This document shows positions 55,216-64,000 of a stretch of DNA of 64,000 bases, piece by piece. The notes under the pieces are model-generated. The model saw only the letters and a program-made list of their open reading frames with translations, was not told the origin of the DNA and did no database searches. Each line of letters starts with the position of its first letter. The first letter of the stretch is position 1. Made by a program: the position numbers and the translations under genes. The DNA lies in NCBI GenBank assembly GCA_958496175.1, contig OY292278.1, positions 29,264,001 to 29,328,000 of the forward strand, in the 5' to 3' direction. This DNA comes from Sisyra terminalis. Taxonomy: Eukaryota; Arthropoda; Insecta; Neuroptera; Sisyridae.

Positions 55216-58200
55216 AACATACTTGGGTATATATAGGTAGAAAGTAATTTATATTTGATTTGAAAAATTCCCTTATAAAATACAACATGGTAGAGGTTTG
55301 TTTCGTAAAATCTTATTATCTCTTCCGACATATAGCATATTTTCAAATATGTTTTTTAATGAGATTGTATTGTTTTTCCCCTGTGCCGTTAAATGTGATG
55401 TTCCTTCATGTTAGCCAACAATAATACAATACCAGCCATTAATAAAATCTCAGTTCCGATAAAATATGAATCTTAACATTTTAAGGGTAGAGTTTTAGAG
55501 TAGTATTAAGGGGGCCGAAAAGTAATGTATTTTCTGAACCTATAGACATCCAATTGTCATTTATCGACTCATCGGTTATTTCAAAGTCCTTCTAAATAAT
55601 AAACTTCCTAATAAAGTCCTAATAATAATAAAATAAATTTCTAATAAACTTTGGTCGATTAACCAAGGATCCAAAAATCGTCAAAAATTGTCAATACAGA
55701 ATTTTTTATTCTGCAACACAACAATGCAAAATTCATCTAAACCCTGGAAAAAAATTAATAAATTAAGGGTTAGTGATATTATCTTTCCCATCATAGTCTT
55801 CCAAAGTTGTTCCATCGAATTTCTACTTATTTCAATCGCTAAAACTTTTTCTATGTGGTAAAATAATTGAAAACTGAAATGATGTAGTAATCGACCGATT
55901 TTTACTAATTTGGCATTAAAAAATTGTAAACTAATGTCATAAGGTTGATAATATTGAGGGTGATTAAATCATTGATATGAAATTAAAGCTTATTTCAAAA
56001 CTTTGTTTTAATTTTATGTTAAAAAAACGATATTACTTTCCCGTTCCCCTATTAGTTCTTACAACAGTGTTACATAAAAATAGCAATGTTTGTATTATTT
56101 TTTTCGAAGAAAGGTTTTTAACATCTTGATAATTATATAAATGATACATATATGTTAAAAGCTTCGGTCGGATTCTAGTTATATGCAAAATACTTAAAAA
56201 ATATGTGGAATATTGAAATAATATTTTTTTGACCATTAAAATATTATATTCACGCATCAATGTATACATTAACTAGTCAATGTGTAATATATATAGTAAC
56301 TTTGTACCACTAATCAAAAATGATTTGGTTTATTTTTTAATTTGTTCAATTTTCAATAAAACCACTTTTTATGAATTTTACGTAGAACAACGAAAATCTT
56401 GAAAACAATTGCCAAACTATTCAATAACAAAATGTGCAATGTGCATCCCCATTGAATTATAAGCATTCCAACTACATCAAAAGATTTGTCACACTACCTT
56501 GTGGGTGTAAATTTTAACGGTGTTCCTACTTTAACGATAACATATATCTGTAAAAAAATATTTTATAATACTCAATATCAATTGCCATTGAAGAGAAAAT
56601 AATTTTTTTTTGCTAATACCTTAACATTTTATGTTTTTGAACCAGATAATCTTAAAATAAAATTACGTAATTTAAAGATTTTGCAATATAAACATGAAAA
56701 TATACCGAGGTGAATGAAAATATAACTAGTATGGTATACAACAAGCTGGTATTATATTTTCATGAAACAAACGGAATCTAATTTTTAATATTTGTGTATA
56801 TGCAACCGTCCTTACATTGATGTTGAAGTTGTTGCATATACACATACAACATATGCAACATAATATTATGCTCGTTATGCTCTATGTCTATGCATTAGTT
56901 TGGTAAAAGTGTAGACAACCGGCAACTCTTATACTTTTTAATTAAGAGAATTTGTTTGTTTCGAAATTAATAAATGAAGTTTTTGCTTTAATTAGTGGTA
57001 TAAATCAGAATGATATTTTTATCTTTGATTCAATTAACCATTGATGGCTCATAACTACTAACGTACATGACATTGTTCTTATTGCTACATTAATTAATCA
57101 CATTTTTGATTCAACATTTTTTTTTGCGTTAAAATTTTTGATTTACGACTTCTCATATTTTGTAGGCGTCAATAAATCAAGAAATTATTGAATTAATTTA
57201 TGATTTCTGATTAATTTTTCTCCAAATCTTACAATTTATCTTGCCAAAGAATGTTTCAAACAAATGTTAGTAAGAATCGGTATTTGTAAAATTGAATATT
57301 AAATTGGATTGATTATAAAATCAATTACTTTGACACTTATTGGTAACAAATATCGATTCTCTTGTTATTTTAATAGTTGCATTTTGGAAAGAAGAAACTT
57401 CTATTTAATGTAAAAAAGTACATTTTGTAATTTGCATGTTGTAACATTTTTCTTTTGTGTAATTTTTTTTTTTGAAGCCTAATGTAAGAAAAAGTGTTCA
57501 AAGCCATATTTAACTTCAATTACCTGGCAAAATATTTCAAAGTTGCTCTGTTGAAACGCTTTTTTTCTTTTGAAAAAAAAAGAAGTTAATCAGTTAATTA
57601 GTCCTAAAATGGTCCGTCAGTCGGGCGCCTTTTTTTGTGCTTTCTATTATCCATTTAGTTTGGAAATAATTTGAGGTATCCACGTGAGTTTCATTATAAA
57701 ATGCCAATTATAACGAACGGTTAAGTGCAGGGAAGATTTTTTTTTGTTTCAACTTCTTGAATTTTTGTTGACTTTACAAAGCAAAACCTTTTTTCAATAC
57801 AGAAAAAAAATAATTTGGAAAAAATTCAAATAGTTTTTATTGGTACTTCTTATTGTTAAATATTTTATATAAGTTTATGCAAGATAATTTGATAAGTAGA
57901 TATTTTTACACTTAAATATGTTATTTGAAGTTTAGAAAAGTAGTTTAGTAAATAGGTAGTTTAAGTGATTTGATCTTTACGTACATGTAGTTTAGTTTAA
58001 AGCTTGAAAACGTTCATTGAACATTTGGAAAATGACCAAAAACCGAATATGCATAAACTAGTGAAAAGGAAAAATATTTTTAAACAAGGAAATTCTATAG
58101 ATCAATATTTTCTTTCGGTTTTTGAAGTAAACATGAAACTTTTTTTTCCCTGTAAAGATGTTTCTTAAAATCCACCGCCTTAGGGTCATAACTATCGTAA

Positions 58201-58544
58201 GTTACGTTAACAAACTCGAATACGTTCATTTTCTAAATTTAAATTGTAAAAAAATATAAAATACATAAAACCTACTAACTTGATCCAACCAATATTCTTA
58301 ATGACAAATTATTTGCAACAAATACCTACGAAATTTGTTTAATTGTTGAAATAAAAGTACTACCTGACGATGACAGCTACCCGTTGAAACGCGTAGTGGA
58401 AAAATAATAGAATTGAATCATACAACATAAAAAAAATAATTTGTAGATTATGTTGATTTATAAAAAATAATCAAGTAACGCCATAACAATTTTTTCTATA
58501 TTATTATTATAATTGATAAGATATAAATTTTAGAGCTGATATTT

Positions 58545-58735
58545 TCGTTCATGGATAGATAGATCATATTCTTATGATATCTATTTAAGAAATAAACATT
58601 TATCTGTTAGATAAATCCTGCACATTTATCCTACAGCATATCATTATTATTTGGTGAAAATACGCATATTTTCTCTATCCTCCCGATAAAAATTTTTCCG
58701 GAAGATAAATGCCACTATCCTACATATGAAAATAC
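58545..58735. mobile_element. Diverged relative of the 52793 MITE
   Basis: The right arm CTCTATCCTCCCGATAAAAA, then CGGAAGATAAATGCCACT and ACATATGAAAATACTG, matches the right arm of the element at 52793. The left side has ATTTATCTGTTAGATAAATC in place of the clean arm. The borders are uncertain. Confidence 0.45.
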
Positions 58736-59269
58736 TGTGAAAAAAATCATGTTTTTGAGATATAAACAAACTTTGATTGGGAAAATTGAAATATTTTCAT
58801 ATTTTGTGGTAGGCGACAAATCATGTCGATATTATAATATGACACTCATATGAAGACGTAGATAACCGCTAGTATGATATAATTTATAGTTGTGCTTTAT
58901 TTGAGTGATATTTTAGAGCTTATTACGATAAATTCAAGAGCGATTACCGTATATATTTTTAAAAAAAATACTAAGGTTTACCATTTTTATTTTATTTTAT
59001 TTATGGAAGCTTCATAACTACTGAAGTGTTTAGTTATTTTAGGGCTTGTAAATTCCCTAAAGCCGTTCTTAATTACGTCACTTAAAATTACACCTGTTTA
59101 AACCATGATTTTGTCATACTAATCTCTATAAATGTATAGCGCACTGTACATTAAACGATAAATAGGTGTATATAATGTAGATAGTTGTTAATTTTTAACT
59201 TTACTTGATAAAATTTAAGAAAGATTCATTTAAAAATGCAAAAAAATCGAAATGAGTTCCTATTGGCTC

Positions 59270-59590
59270 GGTATTACAATGACGTCACGGTACGAAACTT
59301 CAAAATCCCATGAACGTTTTCTTATGACAAATGTACTTTAACACTAAGGGAAATGTTTAAATCGTTTAAACATTATGTTAATGATTTAAACTATTTACAA
59401 TCTACACAACCTCTATTCTTAAGGAAAAAATTGATAGTAATTTTTAAAGTACAAAAATGTTTTCCACGGCGAAAAATTGTGTAAATTGTCAGAAATTGTG
59501 TAAATTATTATTCTTTCCATGGTAACCGCTCAATGATCTGTTTATATCTTGGTTTCAATACACGTACTGTGACGTCACAGAAAACCCATA
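59270..59590. repeat. Inverted pair of TGACGTCAC words
   Basis: ACAATGACGTCACGGTACG near 59276 faces CGTACTGTGACGTCACAGAA near 59564. The shared core TGACGTCACNGTACG is long enough to suggest a MITE of about 310 bases. The outermost bases do not match, so the ends are uncertain. The core also contains a palindromic CRE-like octamer. Confidence 0.4.
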
Positions 59591-59962
59591 ACCACACTTT
59601 TCATTTTCGGACACTCATTTGCTCATTAAAATATAAAATTTTTTTTCTGCCAAAATACAAGTTTTTCGTAACTAAAAATTGTTTTTTCTCATATTAATAA
59701 AGTCCTTCATCGTTTAAAAAAATTTGCATATGGTCTATAGCCAGCCATTTATGTTGGCACAAATTTGGAGTGAACTTAGTAAAATGCATTAGCGCCTGTG
59801 TTAAAAACAATGAAAGAAAGATTTATACATATATAGAAGTCTCTATTCTTTGATGTGGGCAACTGAAACATCGAAGCAAGTAAAATGCATGCGCTTATTT
59901 GTGTAGGTTGGCGCTCATTGGTACTCAATTGTCAGCTGTTGTTTTTAGTTACTATAATATAT

Positions 59963-60380
59963 TGTAACGTGACGTCTCAAAACTGTATTGAGATGGCGTT
60001 TATTCGTTCTTTTAATTTCTTTTGGAAATAAATAATCACTTTCACACTTAACAACCACTTTTTTATTACACAATTACACTTGTCAACACACTAAAAATCA
60101 CACTAAAATCACACTAAAAATCGCTTTGTTGTAACGGAAATTCACAACTGAATTACTATACAGAACTGTCTCTTGGCTTGAGCTGAGCGCCTTATATACC
60201 CGCAACCCAACGTTCTAGAATATTCCAATGTTCGCGAACGTTCCACCACCTACTAGATGTTCCGAGATGTTCCAATCTATATGTACATTCGCATTGGTGG
60301 GAGAGAGATAGAAGTCACTCAGCCAATCGCGTGTCGGCATGACACAAAGAGAGAGAAAGACTTTGTCCCTTTCTGTTACA
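59963..60380 (-). mobile_element. Solo LTR of a retrotransposon
   Basis: The block of 418 bases begins TGTAACGTGACGTC and ends TCTGTTACA on the plus strand, so it has the TGTAAC...GTTACA termini of an LTR. It is flanked by the 4 bp duplication ATAT (59959-59962 and 60381-60384). Read on the minus strand it has promoter order: GAA/TTC-rich U3, a TATA box (GGTATATAAGG, about 60200-60190), then an AATAAA at 60067-60062. No internal coding sequence adjoins either side, so it is a solo LTR left by recombination. The length and termini would fit a Ty3/gypsy-type element; that subclass is an inference. Confidence 0.85.
60190..60275 (-). promoter_or_regulatory. Heat-shock-element-like cluster and TATA box within the solo LTR
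   Basis: Upstream of the TATA box, in the LTR's own direction, lie alternating GAA and TTC units at 2-base spacing. On the plus strand they read TTCTAGAATATTCC at 60213-60226 and TTCGCGAACGTTCC at 60231-60244. A third, poorer cluster is at 60260-60272 (TTCCGAGATGTTC). Three or more alternating units are the known binding pattern of heat shock factor. Activity is inferred only. Confidence 0.6.
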
Positions 60381-60410
60381 ATATATATTATATTAATATA
60401 TATAATATTT

Positions 60411-60442
<32 letters not shown>

Positions 60443-60459
60443 CATATATATATACATAC

Positions 60460-60492
<33 letters not shown>
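60381..60492. repeat. TA dinucleotide microsatellite
   Basis: An interrupted run of TA repeats of about 110 bases adjoins the solo LTR directly. The LTR's ATAT duplication is made of the same dinucleotide, so it appears to have inserted at the edge of this tract. The exact count is likely to vary between individuals. Confidence 0.85.
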
Positions 60493-60495
<3 letters not shown>

Positions 60496-60659
60496 CTCTA
60501 CGTAGATGGCGCTTCGTATGCTACACTAAATCCACTAGATTCTTACTTTAATTTGATATATATGCACGGTCTATCCATATAAATATTACTTTATGAAAGA
60601 TAAACCTGTAAATGATGCATAACATGCTTTACGATTAATACTACACATATTTTGAAGTT

Positions 60660-60790
60660 AAAATATTTTTTATATATTATAATAAAACTTTAATGGATGA
60701 CTTTCTGTCATCCATTTATCATTAACTACGATTGTCACGTTTCTTTAGACCTCTCGCCCCTCGTGTCATATCGTCATACATTAAATAACA
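60660..60790. repeat. CACGTTTC...CCTC dispersed repeat end, copy 3
   Basis: The stretch CTACGATTGTCACGTTTC, then TTTAGACCTCTCGCCCC and GTGTCATATCGTCATA, matches the ends at 25541 and 52730. Only one end of the presumed element is recognisable here. Confidence 0.4.
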
Positions 60791-63159
60791 TATCCTTCCT
60801 CCGTATGCGAACATATTTTGTGAATCGTAAAATATTGAAAATTTGTACGTCTTGAGATTTGAATTCAGCAACTACGAATTTTGGAGCGGCCACCTTCACT
60901 CGTGCATTAGTTGGATTACCATTGTTGACTTCTATTAAAAGAAATAAATAAAAACTGTTTTTCATTTTGAAAAAAATCAACATAAAATAATTGGAAAAAA
61001 TAAGATTTATAAGCAAATAAAATTATGGATGTTGTTTTTTTGTAAAATCTTGTGCGAAGTGGATTTCCATATTTACAAATCAAGTCAATTTATTGTTTTG
61101 TTTTCAACGATAATAATTAAGTAATAACATGAAACCCATCAAAGATTTATCTCCGATTTGTTGTTTTTTTTTTTATTAAAATTGAAATCGTAATTGATTA
61201 ATCAATTTTTTTTTTGGCAAATCAGCAAATCATCTCACTTTCGGATGAGATCAGATATATTTTCTTTGCAACAGTAGTAGATCAAAAAGCCGAAAGCGAA
61301 AATTGCATCATTGTCGGTTGTCATAAACAATGAAAAAAAAAATAATTAAAACAAATTTGGCAAATTTATTGATGATTCGATCGAAATTTTTTGTTTATAA
61401 TCCAATCAGACTTGGACGAAAGCAAACGAAACTAGTTTTGTAAGTCTCCCGTTAATCGAATTGATTGCATAAAAAGTGCAATTTTTCGTACCGTTGCGTT
61501 GATTTGCTAAAATAAAAAAAATAAATGTCGAGGAATCTATAGCCTTTGGATGCACCAACTGTTCTAAAAATGCTTGAAATTCGTCTGAAGTTAATGATTA
61601 GCGTGTTTATTTTTTATTTTTTTTTTATTTGGAAGTAGAATTTTTGAGGCTGCGTTTTTGGGCGGATGTAAGGATCTTAAATCTTACCTAAATTTATTAG
61701 CCGGAGGGAGATAACGCAAGTGTTTCGTCTTTTTTTTTATATTAGTTGTTTGGACGCGGTTTAGGTACATTTGTTGGATCTTTTTCGAACTTATATGGAT
61801 GTATTTTGGGGTTTAACAGAGACGGATTCATATTATTTTGAGCCCTCAAAAAATAGTGACTTCGAAAAAAAAATTATGAAGTTTTAAGGCAACTAGTATA
61901 ACTTTGTATAGAAGTCGAGATCATTACAGTGTGAAAATTTTTTCAATTTTTTTTTCTTCCATCAAAATCAAAGATTTCGTTTAGGTATAAATCGGTGTTC
62001 TTAAAAATTAATACTTATGGGTTGCGCACCGTACTTTTTTATTTCCCATAAATAAGGAAACATTTGTTCTTAATTTCAATTTTTACAGCCAACGGTTGTT
62101 ATCCAAGGAATCGATAACCTTGAATTCATGGAGAAAAGAGGTGTCTTTTTAGTTCGCTTGTTTAATCGAAAATTATTATTAGTATCAAAAAATTCTTGGT
62201 TTTCTTCATATTAAGGGGGCTCTCCCATGTTACGGCCTGTTTTTGTAAACATTTTTTGAGATTTTGTTTTGAGGACTAATGAAAAGATAGAACTTTAAGT
62301 TTCATATCATTTGTTTATATTAATTTTAAGGCTATATATACAAATTTTTAATCAAAAATCTACAGTAGAACTTGAGCTATAAGGCTCCGAAGACACCCCT
62401 TTCGAAAAAATTGACGCTCACTCTTTCCACGATTTCGGCGGATGGACTTGTGTGACATAAAAAAAAACAAGGACGTTTTAATCTGTAGGCCTTAAAGCAT
62501 GGCATGAATTAGAATCAATTGAAATTATGAAAAATTTTTGAATTTGCTCAAAAAAAACTTTTGAGCACATGATCAACAAGTGATAACTTATCAACAAATG
62601 ATAAGGGAACTTTTACGTAAAGCTTCTGATTTTCTGTAAACTTAGGCTTTAAAATTCTTGGTACGGCGAATTGTTGATTAGCTATTATGATTAGATGAAA
62701 CTTAAAATTGTTTTCCAATTTTATTCTTATCTAAAATAAAAAAAAAATAATGTGCAATCGTCGAATATAAATTGCTAACATTGACACCCCAATCTTGCTT
62801 CTGCAAAATCTATAACTATAGTTCTTCGTATGTTTTTTTTAGATTGAAGAAAGGCAATAGATAAGTAAAAATAGATAAGTTTTAAAAATTTACTTTAAAT
62901 TAGACCTAATTTTCGTTTATTTATTTATAACACTAAGATCTCTGGCAAATATACTTATTGTTAATTTCTATTTTGATAGAAATTGTAAAATTTGTAATTT
63001 ACGAGAATTACGAGAGTGAAATAGAGTTTAATTATAAGTTACAACTAAAGTTTGATTTTTTCCCAAAGTCTACTTCGGTGATCAAAGTTGATTTTACCTA
63101 TATTTATTGTATTGGGCAATTTTGGAGAGTAGTATGATTAATATAGGAAGGGAAAGCTG

Positions 63160-63385
63160 TATTAAGTATATATTAAGTTTATATTAAGTATATAATATAT
63201 ATGTCCGTGAGAATCATAGTATCTGATGTCCATTTTTCGGGACTTAGCGAAAAAATCATTTTAACTCAAATTTAGATGATCTCTTTAAAGTCAAACTATT
63301 AATTTCATCTTCTATTGATGGACAGTAATTTACTAAAGCACAAATTATCTCAAGTTATCTCAATTATCTCAAATTACTTAAGATA
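63160..63385. repeat. Short tandem repeats of about 10 bases
   Basis: Two small arrays are visible. One is built on ATATTAAGT-type units at 63162-63195. The other has CAAATTATCTCAAGTTATCT and CAATTATCTCAAATTACTT at about 63340-63380. Both are short and AT-rich. Confidence 0.5.
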
Positions 63386-64000
63386 GTATGTACTCTAAAT
63401 AACTAATTAAGACTATAGTTCTCTGGTATAGATATAATCTATATCTTTAAGGATATTATGGAGGTATGTCAAAATGCTACTAGATAACTTAAAATTTAGG
63501 AGAATGTTCCTTTTTTAATGCTAAGCACCAAAATTTATTGCAATTTAAAAATACTAAGATTTTACATGTAATCTTTTGGAGATTCGGTACTCGAACAGAC
63601 TAAATTTATTTTTAATAGCAAAAAAAATACTACCAATTTTGCATAAGTTTATTTGAATTCACTATACAGTTTTAAATTAAAAACAGACCGAAAATGTGTT
63701 TTTACTTGATAAATTAATAAGTGTATAAGAAAGTGCGGCAATATTGTCGTCAAATGAGACCCACCTTCTTGTATATAATAAAAGCTGTGTTAGTACATTT
63801 GGTTAAATAAAACTAAAACTCTTAATTTATCATTGTCACACAATGAGTATACAATATAAAGCAGGAAAGAATGGAATATCCAAATAATTTATTTTCAAAA
63901 TATTAAGCTCACTCACATCATGTGAGAGAGACATACTAAAGTTGCCAACGTTGACAACATATAAATTCGACAGTGTTATTGCGTTTTCATTATTTTATAT

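Larger units (their letters stand above)
49105..64000 (+). other. Presumed long intron or gene desert
   Basis: This 14.9 kb stretch shows no exon I can support. It holds a GC-rich patch at 49210-49420, a 296 bp hAT-type MITE, a PIF-like MITE and a relative of it, a solo LTR with an adjoining TA microsatellite, and small simple repeats. Stretches such as 50820-52500, 53300-55050, 55230-58500 and 60800-64000 are AT-rich with nothing beyond short simple repeats. Confidence 0.55.

Noticed and set aside
60257..60551. Two overlapping frames of Ile/Tyr repeats
   Set aside because: They are translations of the TA microsatellite and LTR end.
1..64000. CRISPR arrays, operons, riboswitches or bacterial-type promoters
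   Set aside because: The sequence is an intron-rich eukaryotic nuclear segment, and no regular spacer-repeat pattern was seen.

Overview
The window looks like a nuclear chromosome segment of an arthropod, very probably an insect; I cannot fix the order. It is strongly AT-rich, every recognisable gene has GT-AG introns, and the space between exons is full of short inverted-repeat DNA transposons and tRNA-derived SINEs. Nothing in it looks bacterial or organellar.

Five complete protein-coding genes can be assembled exon by exon with matching phases. (1) A SUCO/osteopotentia-type SUN-domain protein, + strand, four exons from 351 to 21548, with one intron of 16.6 kb. (2) A METTL13-type dual methyltransferase acting on eEF1A, - strand, four exons from 27033 down to 23020, tail to tail with gene 1. 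(3) A small THAP-domain zinc-finger protein, + strand, three exons from 28072 to 30834, head to head with METTL13 across about 1 kb. (4) NDUFS6, the zinc-binding 13 kDa subunit of mitochondrial complex I, + strand, three exons from 33254 to 34922. (5) An EF-hand rhomboid serine protease of the rho-4/RHBDL3 type, + strand, four exons from 35726 to 39554. A sixth gene probably starts at 49020: a short 5' coding exon with a good donor site, whose remaining exons I cannot place in the following 15 kb. The five genes are unrelated housekeeping or membrane functions and do not form a pathway.

Region by region: 1-21.5 kb is the SUCO gene, with its giant intron packed with repeats. 21.5-27 kb is METTL13. 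27-31 kb is the divergent promoter and the THAP gene. 33-39.6 kb holds NDUFS6 and the rhomboid, each with a related inverted-repeat element in an intron. 39.6-49 kb is a gene-poor, transposon-rich stretch with a complete 1.54 kb hAT-type element. 49-64 kb is a probable long first intron with a solo LTR beside a TA microsatellite.

The mobile-element record is the most informative part beyond the genes. Several insertions have readable target-site duplications: four hAT-type elements (8 bp), a PIF/Harbinger-like element (3 bp TAA), a probable TA-duplicating element and a solo LTR (4 bp ATAT). The solo LTR carries a cluster of heat-shock-element-like motifs just upstream of its own TATA box. No CRISPR array, operon, riboswitch, rRNA or functional tRNA gene was seen.
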